From Streptomyces flavotricini (GTDB lineage Bacteria; Actinomycetota; Actinomycetes; Streptomycetales; Streptomycetaceae), in contig NZ_JAINUL010000001.1 in NCBI RefSeq assembly GCF_020639365.1, positions 6,123,614 through 6,187,613 on the forward strand: a stretch of 64,000 bases of DNA, given 5' to 3'. The first letter of the stretch is position 1. The number at the start of each line of letters is the position of its first letter. Below, piece after piece: positions 52,059 through 59,986 of the stretch. A program made the position numbers and the translations under genes. The notes beneath the pieces were generated by a model, which was not told the DNA's origin, ran no database searches, and saw only the letters and a program-made list of their open reading frames with translations.

Positions 52059-53501
52059 ATGTCCCTTGACGAGGTTCAGGACGTCCGCACCCCGGACGCC
52101 GCCGCGACCCCCGACGCACCCGCCGCATCCTCGAAGCCCGGAGCCTGGGCCGCCCTGCGGCCGCTGCTCCTGCGCATGCACTTCTACGCCGGGATCCTGA
52201 TAGCCCCGCTCCTCTTCCTCGCCGCCGCCACCGGCCTGCTGTACGCGGGCTCCTGGCAGGCCGAGAAGATCCTCTACGCCGACGAACTGACCGTCGCCCG
52301 GGTCGGCGGGAGCACCGCCCCGCTCAGCGCCCAGCTCACGGCCGCCCGGGCCACCGTGCCGGAGGGCAAGGTCGTGGCCGTGTGGCCCGCGCCCGATCCC
52401 GAGGCGACCACCCGTGTGATCATGGAGGTCCCGGGGCTGGAGGAGGGCCGGACCCGTACCGTCTTCGTGGATCCGTACACGGCCCACGTCAACGGAGCGC
52501 TGACCACCGAAGGCGACGCGCTGCCGCTGCGCGCCTGGCTCAGCGAGTTCCACTCCAGCCTCCAGCTCGGCGAGTTCGGCCGGAACTACAGCGAGCTCGC
52601 CGCGAGTTGGCTCTGGGTCGTCGCGCTCGGCGGCCTCGCCCTGTGGATCGGCCGCCGCCGCTCCCGCAAGGCCCTGCTCGTCCTGCCCGATCGCGCCGCC
52701 ACCGGCCGCCGCAAGACCCTGTCCTGGCACGGGGCCGTCGGCCTCTGGGCCGTCACCGGACTCGTCGCCCTCTCCGCCACCGGCCTGACCTGGTCGAAGT
52801 ACGCGGGCGAGAACATCGGGCAGCTCCAGGACGGGCTCGGCGGCGCCACCCCCTCGGTGTCCGCGGCCCTCGCCCCCGGTTCGGACACCGGCTCCGACGC
52901 GCACGCCGGCCACACCATGCCCGACGGCACGGAGATGGCCGCGACGCCACCCACCGCGGACATCGGCGTCGACAAGGCCGTGGCCGCCGCCCGCGCCGCC
53001 GGGGTCACCCACGAGCTCCGCGTCACCCTGCCCGCCAAGGGCAACGGCTACGTGATCAAGGAGCAGGACAAGCAGCTGCCGGTCCACCTCGACTCGGTCG
53101 CCGTCGACCCCGCCGACGGCCGGATCATGGACGAACTGCGCTTCGCCGACTACCCGGTCCTCGCGAAGCTGACGCGCTTCGGCATCGACCTGCACATGGG
53201 CAAGACCCTCGGCCTCGCCAACCAGATCGCGCTCGGCGCGCTCGCGGTCGCGGTGATGTTCCTGGTGTTCTGGGGCTATCGGATGTGGTGGCTGCGCCGG
53301 CCCACCAAGGACCGCGCCCTGTCGGCCGGCCGCGCGCAGCCGCGCGGGGCCTGGCGCAAGGTGCCGCTGACGATGCTGCTCCCGCTCGCCGCCGCGACCG
53401 CGGTGGCCGGGTGGTTCGTACCGCTGCTCGGCATCAGCCTGGTCGCGTTCCTGGCGGTCGACGTACTGCTGGGGGCGGTCGCGGCGCGCCGCGCCGCCTG
53501 A
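52059..53501 (+). CDS. PepSY-associated transmembrane protein
   Basis: A 480-residue protein of the PepSY-TM family: four membrane helices (about 40-62, 188-208, 232-252, 385-410 and a terminal pair) with two external PepSY domains. PepSY-TM signatures include RMHFYAGILIAPLLFLAAAT, LHMGKTLGLANQIALG and WGYRMWWLRRP. A His/Met-rich insert DAHAGHTMPDGTEM near residue 285 echoes the upstream Met-rich protein. Family members are associated with iron or copper reduction and transport. ATG 52059. It ends 60 nt before the wHTH gene, facing a shared hairpin. Confidence 0.9.
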   Translation: MSLDEVQDVRTPDAAATPDAPAASSKPGAWAALRPLLLRMHFYAGILIAPLLFLAAATGLLYAGSWQAEKILYADELTVARVGGSTAPLSAQLTAARATVPEGKVVAVWPAPDPEATTRVIMEVPGLEEGRTRTVFVDPYTAHVNGALTTEGDALPLRAWLSEFHSSLQLGEFGRNYSELAASWLWVVALGGLALWIGRRRSRKALLVLPDRAATGRRKTLSWHGAVGLWAVTGLVALSATGLTWSKYAGENIGQLQDGLGGATPSVSAALAPGSDTGSDAHAGHTMPDGTEMAATPPTADIGVDKAVAAARAAGVTHELRVTLPAKGNGYVIKEQDKQLPVHLDSVAVDPADGRIMDELRFADYPVLAKLTRFGIDLHMGKTLGLANQIALGALAVAVMFLVFWGYRMWWLRRPTKDRALSAGRAQPRGAWRKVPLTMLLPLAAATAVAGWFVPLLGISLVAFLAVDVLLGAVAARRAA

Positions 53502-53516
53502 GTCGTGTCGTCAGGT

Positions 53517-53547
53517 GGGCCCGTACTCCGCGCAGGGGTGCGGGCCC
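53517..53547. terminator. Convergent hairpin between PepSY and wHTH genes
   Basis: GGGCCCGTAC (53517-53526) and GTGCGGGCCC (53538-53547) pair with one mismatch around an 11-nt loop in the 59-bp gap between convergent genes. Confidence 0.6.
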
Positions 53548-53560
53548 GCCCCTCGTCCGC

Positions 53561-54145
53561 TCAGGGCGCGTACTTGTAGCCCACGCGGCGCACGGTCTGG
53601 ATCGCACCGCGGTGCGCCGCGCCCAGCTTGCGGCGCAGGCGGGCGACGTGGACGTCCACGGTCCGGCCGTCGCCGACGTGGCCGTAGCCCCAGACCGTGG
53701 TCACCAGCTGGTCGCGGCTGTGCACCCGGTGCGGGTGCGTCACGAGGTGGGCCAGCAGCTCGAACTCCAGGTACGTCAGGTCGAGCACCCGGCCGTCGAC
53801 CTCGGCGGTGCGCTGGGCGGCGTCGATGCGGACGAGCTCGTCCCCGGCGGCGGTCGCCGCCGGGGGCTGGGGAACGGACTGCGGGGCGAAGGCGATCGGC
53901 GGCTGCAGGTCGTCCGGTCCGGCCGGTACGAGGACCAGGTAGCCGACCATCGGCGGCTGGCCCGGCAGCGTCGGCAGGGAGTGCTGCGGCGCGGGCAGCC
54001 AGGTGGCCCCGGGGGGCAGGAGGTCGACCACGCGGTCGGCCTCGCTGCGGTCCACGGCCCGCAGCCGGTGGCGCGGACCGGGCGGGTAGGCGAGGGGCGC
54101 GGTCGCAGCGGAGGCGGCAGAGGTCAGCGAACGGGTGTGAGACAT
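53561..54145 (-). CDS. Orphan OmpR/PhoB-type winged-helix regulator
   Basis: A 194-residue regulator. The C-terminal half is an OmpR-type DNA-binding domain (about residues 105-192) with LTYLEFELLAHLVTHPHRVH, TVDVHVARLRRKLG and TVRRVGYKYAP. The N-terminal half is not a receiver domain: it has no phosphoacceptor Asp pattern, being Pro/Leu/Ala-rich (PGATWLPAPQHSLPTLPGQP). So it is not a standard response regulator. ATG 54145. Its upstream region carries an AGTGGTC direct repeat spaced 22 bp and a 14-bp palindrome, consistent with autoregulation. What controls its activity is unknown. Confidence 0.88.
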   Translation of the reverse strand: MSHTRSLTSAASAATAPLAYPPGPRHRLRAVDRSEADRVVDLLPPGATWLPAPQHSLPTLPGQPPMVGYLVLVPAGPDDLQPPIAFAPQSVPQPPAATAAGDELVRIDAAQRTAEVDGRVLDLTYLEFELLAHLVTHPHRVHSRDQLVTTVWGYGHVGDGRTVDVHVARLRRKLGAAHRGAIQTVRRVGYKYAP

Positions 54146-54483
54146 GAGTGGTCAGCTCTTTCACGCGAAGTGGTCGGCAAGAGACGTACGTACGTCATCG
54201 CGTACCGCGCGGACCGAAGGCCTCGGGGAGCTCTGTTGGCGATCCCGAAAGGCTTTAGAGGGCCGGCGCGTTCTCCGTGCGGCGACACACCCGGTCGAAG
54301 TCGTGATCCTGACGGGAGGGCCAGAACGGCTCGAGGTCGCTGCGACCGTTCGAGGTGTGCGAGTGGCTGGCCATGAGCGCCATTGAAGCAGATCCGGGGG
54401 GCCCGGGGCACGTCCCGTCTCAATCAGTGGAGCGGAATCTCAAATTCCGCCGTGAGTCCTCCAGCGGACCTCCGGTAGCCCCC
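54146..54483. other. Intergenic region upstream of the orphan wHTH gene
   Basis: About 340 bp without a supported gene. It holds a direct repeat of AGTGGTC (54147-54153 and 54169-54175, 22-bp spacing, two helical turns) and the 14-bp palindrome at 54184-54197. Short open frames inside it lack codon bias. No RNA structure was recognised. Confidence 0.5.
54184..54197. promoter_or_regulatory. 14-bp palindrome GACGTACGTACGTC
   Basis: Perfectly self-complementary sequence 39 nt upstream of the orphan wHTH start codon. A candidate operator or transcription start region. Confidence 0.45.
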
Positions 54484-54530
54484 ACGCACGACGCCCGCCG
54501 GGCCACAAGGGCTCGGCGGGCGTCGTGCGT
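54484..54530. terminator. Terminator hairpin after glnII
   Basis: Perfect 17-bp stem, ACGCACGACGCCCGCCG (54484-54500) and its complement (54514-54530), with a 13-nt loop. On the minus strand it begins 20 nt after the glnII stop. Confidence 0.85.
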
Positions 54531-54549
54531 TGCGAGGGCGGACCGGGTC

Positions 54550-55569
54550 TCAGACCAGGCCCTCCTTCTTCAGGCTCGTGCAGCAGGTGTCGACGATGAG
54601 GCGGGTCACCACGTACGGGTCCACGTTCGCGTTCGGGCGGCGGTCCTCGATGTACCCCTTGCCGTCCTTCTCCACCTGCCACGGGATGCGGACCGAGGCG
54701 CCGCGGTCCGAGACGCCGTAGCTGAACTCGTTCCACGGGGCGGTCTCGTGCAGGCCCGTCAGGCGCTCGTCGATGCCGGCACCGTAGTTCTTGACGTGGT
54801 CCAGCGGCTTCGAGCCCTCGCCCAGCGCCTCGCACGCCGTGATGATGGCGCGGTAGTCCTCGCGCATCGCCTTCGTGGAGAAGTTGGTGTGCGCACCGGC
54901 GCCGTTCCAGTCGCCCTTCACCGGCTTCGGGTTCAGCGTCGCGGAGACGTTGAAGTCCTCGGCGGTGCGGTACAGCAGCCAGCGCGCGATCCACAGCTGG
55001 TCCGAGACCTCCAGCGGGCCGACCGGGCCGACCTGGAACTCCCACTGGCCGGGCATGACCTCGGCGTTGATGCCGGAGATGGCCAGACCCGCCGCGAGGC
55101 AGTGGTCCAGGTGCTTCTCGACGATCTCGCGGCCGAAGATCTCGTCGGCGCCGACACCGCAGTAGTAGCCGCCCTGCGCGGCCGGGAAGCCGCCCACCGG
55201 GAAGCCGAGCGGCCGGATGCCGTCGAAGAAGGTGTACTCCTGCTCGATGCCGAAGATCGGCTCCTGGTCCCCGAACTGCTCGGCGATCGGACGCAGCAGG
55301 GCGCGGGTGTTCGACTCGTGCGGGGTCATGTCGATGTTCATGACCTCGCAGAGCGCGAGCACGTTGTCGCCGCCGCGGATCGGGTCCGGGCAGGAGAACA
55401 CCGGCTGGAGCACGCGGTCGGAGGCGTGGCCCTCGGCCTGGTTCGTGCTCGATCCGTCGAAGCCCCAGATCGACAGCGCCTCGCCGTCGGCCAGGATCTT
55501 CGTCTTGGAGCGCAGCTTCGCCGTCGGCTCGGTGCCGTCGATCCAGATGTACTCAGCCTTGTAGCTCAC
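54550..55569 (-). CDS. glnII: Glutamine synthetase type II
   Basis: A 339-residue eukaryote-like GSII that makes glutamine from glutamate, ammonia and ATP. The start GTG 55569 (VSYKAEYIWIDGTEP) is preferred to ATG 55578, which would be too close to the GAAGGA ribosome binding site; with GTG 55569 the protein begins like other Streptomyces GlnII. Signature motifs are WGFDGSSTNQAEG, EQEYTFF, GINAEVMPGQWEFQVGP, NGAGAHTNFS and ASVRIPW. Length is typical. GSII is not adenylylated. Upstream, near 55714-55751, is an array matching a GlnR box. A strong hairpin follows the gene. Confidence 0.97.
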   Translation of the reverse strand: MSYKAEYIWIDGTEPTAKLRSKTKILADGEALSIWGFDGSSTNQAEGHASDRVLQPVFSCPDPIRGGDNVLALCEVMNIDMTPHESNTRALLRPIAEQFGDQEPIFGIEQEYTFFDGIRPLGFPVGGFPAAQGGYYCGVGADEIFGREIVEKHLDHCLAAGLAISGINAEVMPGQWEFQVGPVGPLEVSDQLWIARWLLYRTAEDFNVSATLNPKPVKGDWNGAGAHTNFSTKAMREDYRAIITACEALGEGSKPLDHVKNYGAGIDERLTGLHETAPWNEFSYGVSDRGASVRIPWQVEKDGKGYIEDRRPNANVDPYVVTRLIVDTCCTSLKKEGLV

Positions 55570-55713
55570 GGGCCCCATCCTTCGGTGCGTCGCTCCGGCG
55601 CAGACTCTGCGGGTACTGAGTTGCGGGTGCTGCGTTGCGGGTGCTGTGTTCGTCGTGCCGCGTTCGTCGTACTGCGGTGCGTTGCGGTGTAGACCGCAGC
55701 GTGCCCGCTCGCG

Positions 55714-55751
55714 ATTTCTCTTCCGTTGCCCGTGTGTGAACCCCGTGTTAC
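55714..55751 (-). promoter_or_regulatory. Candidate GlnR box upstream of glnII
   Basis: On the minus strand four 5-mers are spaced by exactly 6 nt: GTAAC, TTCAC, GCAAC and GAAAT. The known GlnR site is gTnAC-n6-GaAAC repeated twice, so the spacing fits perfectly and the first and last elements fit best. It lies about 145 nt upstream of glnII, a known GlnR target in Streptomyces. Confidence 0.65.
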
Positions 55752-55828
55752 CGAGGTTTACACCGCAGGTCGAGCGGGTTGTGCGGGTTGGTGGCAGCAC
55801 ACCCGTCCGAGTGGGGCAGACTGAGCGG

Positions 55829-56776
55829 GTGAGCATTTCGTACGATTTGACCTCGGCCGATGATCCTGCGGACTCCCCCCGCCTGCCCGCCCGCCCCCGG
55901 GTCGGCCTGCTGGGCACCGGCCCCTGGGCCCACCGCACCCATGCCCCCGCCCTCGCCGCGCACGCCGGCTCCGAGTTCGCCGGAGTGTGGGGCCGCCGCC
56001 CCGAAGCCGCCGCCGAGCTGGCCGACGCGTACGGCGTGAAGGTGTACGAAGACCCCGACGCGCTGTTCGCCGACTGTGACGTCGTGGCCTTCGCCCTGCC
56101 GCCCGACGTCCAGGCCCCGCTGGCCGTGCGCGCCGCCGCCGCGGGCTGCCAACTCCTGCTCGACAAGCCCGTCGCCACGACCGCCGAGGACGCGCGCGCC
56201 GTCGCCGACGCCGCCGCCCGGCACGGCGTCGCCTCCGTCGTCTTCCTCACCCTGCGCTTCGCCGAACCCGCCGCCGGCTGGGTCGCCGAGCAGGCCGGCC
56301 GCTCCGGCTGGTTCACGGCCGCCGCCCACTGGCTCGGCGCCGTGTTCCCGCCCGACGGCGCGCCCAGCGCGTACGCCGACTCGCCCTGGCGCAAGGCCAA
56401 GGGCGGGCTGTGGGACGTCGGCCCGCACGCCCTGTCCGTCCTGATCCCGGTCCTCGGCGACGTCACGTCCGTCAGTGCCACCCGCGGCCCCTCCGACGTG
56501 GTCCAGCTCGCCCTGCGCCACGCCTCGGGCGCCGCCAGCACGGCCGTGCTCAGCCTGGGCGCGCCGACGGCGGCGGCCGGGGTGGGGCTGGAACTGCGCG
56601 GGGCGGAGGGGGTCTTCTCGCTGCCGAACTGGACCGACGTACCGGGTGCGTACGGGCGCGCCCTCGACGCCCTGATCGCCGCGGCCCGCACCGGCGTTCC
56701 GGACCCCCGCGACGCCCGGTTCGCGGCCCGCCTGACGGAAATCCTGGCGGAGGCGGAGTCCCAGCTCCCGTCGTGA
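55829..56776 (+). CDS. Gfo/Idh/MocA-family oxidoreductase
   Basis: A 315-residue NAD(P)-dependent dehydrogenase. The Rossmann motif is VGLLGTGPWAHRTHAPALAA near residue 25, the conserved EKPxA-like motif appears as LLDKPVATTAEDA with Lys, and a C-terminal alpha/beta dimerisation domain follows (KGGLWDVGPHALSVL, with the His often used in catalysis). GTG 55829 (VSISYDLTSADD) is likely; its ribosome binding site is weak. It is divergent from glnII. Substrate is probably a sugar or cyclitol, unproven. Confidence 0.9.
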   Translation: MSISYDLTSADDPADSPRLPARPRVGLLGTGPWAHRTHAPALAAHAGSEFAGVWGRRPEAAAELADAYGVKVYEDPDALFADCDVVAFALPPDVQAPLAVRAAAAGCQLLLDKPVATTAEDARAVADAAARHGVASVVFLTLRFAEPAAGWVAEQAGRSGWFTAAAHWLGAVFPPDGAPSAYADSPWRKAKGGLWDVGPHALSVLIPVLGDVTSVSATRGPSDVVQLALRHASGAASTAVLSLGAPTAAAGVGLELRGAEGVFSLPNWTDVPGAYGRALDALIAAARTGVPDPRDARFAARLTEILAEAESQLPS

Positions 56777-56783
56777 GCGGGGC

Positions 56784-56822
56784 GCGGCCCCGGGACCCCG
56801 GGACCCGGGGCCCCGGGGCCGC
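56784..56822. terminator. Convergent G/C-rich hairpin
   Basis: GCGGCCCCGGG (56784-56794) and CCCGGGGCCGC (56812-56822), 11-bp perfect stem; the intervening G/C run can extend the structure. It lies between two convergent genes. Confidence 0.65.
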
Positions 56823-56829
56823 GGCGGCG

Positions 56830-57423
56830 CTACTTGATGACCGCGTTGGCCACGATGATGGCGAGGCCGATGGTGGCGTCCGCCATGCCGGTGAGCAGGG
56901 CCTGGCCGAGCCGGTGGCCGACGCGGAGCGCCACGAAGGAGCCCCACGCGAACAGCAGCGCGGTGTTCAGGCCGAGCCCCACGGCGGTCACCGCGTGCGA
57001 GTCCAGGTGGGTGAGCCCGGCGATGAGCAGCAGTGCGACGGTGGGCAGCGTGGCCACGATCATCGGCCACTCGTTCCACAGCGCCCGCGAGAGCACCCGC
57101 CACCGGAGGGCGGCGGAGCCGGCCTGATGGCTGGACATGTGGTGCGAGTATCCGTGCGCGAGCGCGGCCGCGCAGGCGGTGACCAGGACCCAGCTGGCGT
57201 CGTAGAACGGCGTGTACTCCTCGCCCGCCTGGTCCAGCGCGGCCAGCAGGCCGGAGGCGAGCACGGTCCCGTAGACCCCGCCGAACATCCAGTCGGCACC
57301 CCGCCGCGGCGGGGGCAGGCGGGGCCCTGGGGGCTGCTGCCGGCTCCGCGCGCCCTGCGCGCCCCGCTGATCCGGCCCGGTGTGGTCGGTCTGCCCGGTC
57401 TGCCCGGTCTGCTCGTCGGTCAT
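56830..57423 (-). CDS. Small integral membrane protein, uncharacterised
   Basis: A 197-residue membrane protein with about five helices. A Gln/Gly/Pro-rich hydrophilic N-terminal 40 residues precede the first helix (WMFGGVYGTVLASGLLAALD). A conserved-looking loop AHGYSHHMSSHQAG has three His that may bind a metal. ATG 57423. No family function is known to me. It stands alone between the oxidoreductase and the ArsC-like gene. Confidence 0.78.
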   Translation of the reverse strand: MTDEQTGQTGQTDHTGPDQRGAQGARSRQQPPGPRLPPPRRGADWMFGGVYGTVLASGLLAALDQAGEEYTPFYDASWVLVTACAAALAHGYSHHMSSHQAGSAALRWRVLSRALWNEWPMIVATLPTVALLLIAGLTHLDSHAVTAVGLGLNTALLFAWGSFVALRVGHRLGQALLTGMADATIGLAIIVANAVIK

Positions 57424-57533
57424 CGCGGCCCTCTGAGGCGTTCCCTTTGGTGTGGTGAATCCCGTTTGGCTGATTTCACACCCTATGGGGTGGGGACGTG
57501 AGGCGGAGATGAGGAACGGGGCGGGCGGCCCGG

Positions 57534-57905
57534 TCAGGGGCGGCGGGACAGGGCTTCGCGGACCGCTTCCTCCGAGCGGGCGACGACCGCCGTGCCGTCC
57601 TCCGCCGTGATGATCGGGCGCTGGATGAGCTTCGGGTGCGCCGCGAGGTGGGAGATCCAGCGGCCCCGCGCCTCGTCCGTCTCCTCGCGCGGCAGGTCCC
57701 GTACCCCGCTCTCCTTCGCGAGCGGGTCCGAGGTGCGGGTGATGTCCCACGGCTCCAGTCCGAGCCGCCCCAGGACCTCGCGGATCTCGGCCTCGGACGG
57801 CACGTCCTCCAGGTAGCGGCGCACCGTGTACTCGGCGCCCTCGGCGTCCAGCAGGGTCAGCGCGCTGCGGCACTTCGAGCAGGCGGGATTGATCCAGATC
57901 TCCAT
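57534..57905 (-). CDS. ArsC/Spx-family thioredoxin-fold protein
   Basis: A 123-residue ArsC-family protein (MEIWINPACSKCRSALTLL). It has the Cys9-x-x-Cys12 active site, YLEDVPSEAEIREVL, and RPIITAEDGTAVVAR near the C-terminus. Typical glutaredoxin-linked arsenate reductases have one N-terminal Cys with three Arg; CxxC as here is closer to Spx/YffB-like members. ATG 57905. No arsenic genes are nearby, so an arsenate role is uncertain; a stress regulator or general reductase is possible. Confidence 0.88.
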   Translation of the reverse strand: MEIWINPACSKCRSALTLLDAEGAEYTVRRYLEDVPSEAEIREVLGRLGLEPWDITRTSDPLAKESGVRDLPREETDEARGRWISHLAAHPKLIQRPIITAEDGTAVVARSEEAVREALSRRP

Positions 57906-58034
57906 GGCCTCCAGCCTAGGGGGCGCCTTGTGGATCAGGCGGGGCCGGCCCTCCTGCCAGGGGCTTTTGTCAGTGGCCCCCGGTAAAATCGAGGGAGAAC
58001 GACAGGAAGCCAACTACCGTTTGGGAGGCTGTAG

Positions 58035-58292
58035 ATGGCCACTGCCATGACCCTTGAGCCCGTCAAGAAGAAGCCGCTGCCGGCGGGCCTGCCCCGCGAG
58101 TGGTACGAGAGCCACAACCGCCGTCTGAAGGCGATGCGACTGGCGATATCCCTGCTCGACTCGGGGACGTACGACGCCCGCCGCGCCACCAACCGGAAGA
58201 TCCGCACGATGGCGGTCCGCACGGGCATCCACCGCCCGTCGAACGTCACGTGCAAGCTGGTCCGCGCCTTCATCATCAGCAACGGAGCCTGA
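58035..58292 (+). CDS. Conserved small basic protein
   Basis: An 85-residue basic protein (MATAMTLEPVKKKPLPAGLP) with REWYESHNRRLKAMRLAISL and a Thr/Arg-rich C-terminal half. ATG 58035 follows GGGAGG. There is no signal or membrane segment. The pattern of helix and Arg suggests a nucleic-acid or protein-binding role, but none is shown. It is followed by a strong terminator, so it is monocistronic. Confidence 0.8.
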   Translation: MATAMTLEPVKKKPLPAGLPREWYESHNRRLKAMRLAISLLDSGTYDARRATNRKIRTMAVRTGIHRPSNVTCKLVRAFIISNGA

Positions 58293-58314
58293 GCCCCGCA
58301 CGGCGGGCTCGCGG

Positions 58315-58347
58315 GTCGGGCAGGGCGTTCCGAACGCCCTGCCCGAC
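58315..58347 (+). terminator. 16-bp terminator hairpin after the small basic protein gene
   Basis: GTCGGGCAGGGCGTTC (58315-58330) and its exact complement (58332-58347), one nucleotide between arms, 23 nt past the stop. Confidence 0.8.
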
Positions 58348-58374
58348 GACCCGGGGGAGAGGGAGCGTGGTGCG

Positions 58375-58725
58375 GTGAGCGGGGAAGCGCGGTCGGTGGT
58401 CGGCGGGGGTGCCGGTCCGCGCCCGGGGGCGTTGGGGCGGTTCGCCGCCGCGGTGTGCTCCGGTGTCCTCCTGCTGGGACACCTCGTGACCGGGTACGTC
58501 CTGCTCCTGGCCTGCGCGGTCGAGCCCGACGGCCCCTGGGACCGGCAGGCCGTGGCCGGCTCCGGCTTCGCCGCGGGCGCCGGACTCTGCCTCGCCGCGC
58601 TGCTGGCCCCGTTCTCATGGGTCTTCGTGAAGGCCCGCCGGCTGCGCGCGTGGTGGTTCGTGCGGCCGGTCGCGACGGCCGTCCCCGCGGTCCTGAGGCT
58701 GACGCTCGCCGCTCCGGAACTCTGA
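58375..58725 (+). CDS. Small two- to three-helix membrane protein
   Basis: A 116-residue protein from GTG 58375 preceded by a purine-rich GGGGGAGAGGGAG. Membrane segments are near residues 24-46 (FAAAVCSGVLLLGHLVTGYV) and 61-83 (GFAAGAGLCLAALLAPFSWV). No family or motif is recognised. It faces the phosphatase gene. Confidence 0.65.
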   Translation: MSGEARSVVGGGAGPRPGALGRFAAAVCSGVLLLGHLVTGYVLLLACAVEPDGPWDRQAVAGSGFAAGAGLCLAALLAPFSWVFVKARRLRAWWFVRPVATAVPAVLRLTLAAPEL

Positions 58726-58779
58726 CACCCCCAGGGATGCCCGCAGAGTCCCGCCCGCCCCGCCTGCCCCGGACGCTTC

Positions 58780-59898
58780 CTAGGGTGCGTCCGGGAGGGA
58801 CAGGACCAGGAGGGCCACGTCGTCGCGGGGGCCGCCCGCGGTGAACTCCAGCAGGTCCTGCCACACCGCCTCCACCAGTCCCGCCGGGTCCCGCTCCAGG
58901 GCCAGGACCCGGCCCGCCAGGGGGTAGAACGCGCCCGCCGCGTCCCGGGCCTCCGTCACCCCGTCCGTGTAGGCCAGCAGGCGGTCGCCCGGCAGCAGCG
59001 GTACGTCGGTCACCACCGCGAGGTTCGGTCCGGCCAGCCCGAGCCCCAGCGGAGGGCCCGGCTCCACGGCCGGCTCGGAGACGGTGGAAGCCCGCAGCAG
59101 CAGTGCCGGCGGATGCCCGCACGAGACGATCCGTACGAGGTCCAGCCCGGGCGGGAACTCCAGCAGCAGCGCCGTCGCGAAGAGCTCCGGCTGCTCCCCC
59201 GACCCGGCCGTGCCCGCCGTCCCCGCGGCATCCCCCGCGCCCGCGGTGTCCGCCAGGAGCCTGCGGTCCAGCCGGGCCGCCACCCCCACGAGCTCCGGAT
59301 CGTCCAGCACCCCCTCACGGAAGGCCCCGAGCAGCGCCGCCACCGTGCCGACCGCCGCCAGTCCGTGCCCCTGCACGTCCCCGACCAGCGCCCGCACCCC
59401 GAAGGGCCCGACCCGTACGTCGTACAGGTCGCCGCCGACCAGGGTGCCGCGCTGGGCGGCCCGGTACAGCCCGGCGCAGCGCACCGGACCGACCCGCTCC
59501 GGTACCGGCGGCAGCACCGCCAGCTGCGCCGCCTCCGCGACGGTCCGCACGCTCACCAGCTGCGCGTCGCGGCGCCGCCGGACCCAGGCGATGACCACGC
59601 TCAGCAGCCCGATCGCGGCCACCGTGGCCAGGTCCGCGCCCCGCGGGTGCGCGGATCCGGCCCACGGCATGCCGAGCAGCGCCAGCACGATCCCGGCGAA
59701 GACGGCGGTGCCGGCGGCCCCGTAGGCGAAGGCGGCCACCGGCGGCAGTCCGGCCAGGAAGAAGCCCACCTCCGCCTCGCCCTGGGTGAGGCGCTGTACG
59801 AGCACCAGCACCACGAGCGCCACCACGGGGGCAATGCGGGCCCAGAGCGGTGGCGGCTTGCCGTGCAGCCAGCCGGGCTCCTCGCGTCGGCGTCTCAC
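58780..59898 (-). CDS. Membrane-anchored SpoIIE/PP2C-type serine phosphatase
   Basis: A 372-residue PPM-family phosphatase of the RsbU/SpoIIE type. N-terminal helices (about 22-95) anchor it; the C-terminal catalytic domain (about 130-372) has RGTLVGGDLYDVRVGPFG with the metal-binding Asp, VGDVQGHGLAA, FATALLLEF, LAYTDGVTEARD and GPRDDVALLVL. These proteins dephosphorylate anti-sigma-factor antagonists in partner-switching stress control. GTG 59898; the ribosome binding site overlaps closely. No anti-sigma or antagonist gene is adjacent, so its partner lies elsewhere. Confidence 0.92.
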   Translation of the reverse strand: MRRRREEPGWLHGKPPPLWARIAPVVALVVLVLVQRLTQGEAEVGFFLAGLPPVAAFAYGAAGTAVFAGIVLALLGMPWAGSAHPRGADLATVAAIGLLSVVIAWVRRRRDAQLVSVRTVAEAAQLAVLPPVPERVGPVRCAGLYRAAQRGTLVGGDLYDVRVGPFGVRALVGDVQGHGLAAVGTVAALLGAFREGVLDDPELVGVAARLDRRLLADTAGAGDAAGTAGTAGSGEQPELFATALLLEFPPGLDLVRIVSCGHPPALLLRASTVSEPAVEPGPPLGLGLAGPNLAVVTDVPLLPGDRLLAYTDGVTEARDAAGAFYPLAGRVLALERDPAGLVEAVWQDLLEFTAGGPRDDVALLVLSLPDAP

Positions 59899-59986
59899 CC
59901 CTCCACCCTGGTACGAGGGCGGGGGGCGCGCACGCCGGACCGGCCGCCGGCTGGCCCTGCGGGGCCCGGGCGACGACAGTGGTCCC

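Noticed and set aside
54355..55692. 445-residue plus-strand frame opposite glnII
   Set aside because: Antisense to glnII, no homology or ribosome binding site.
57534..57905. Arsenic resistance locus
   Set aside because: Only a single ArsC-like gene with CxxC, and no arsR, arsB or acr3 neighbours.
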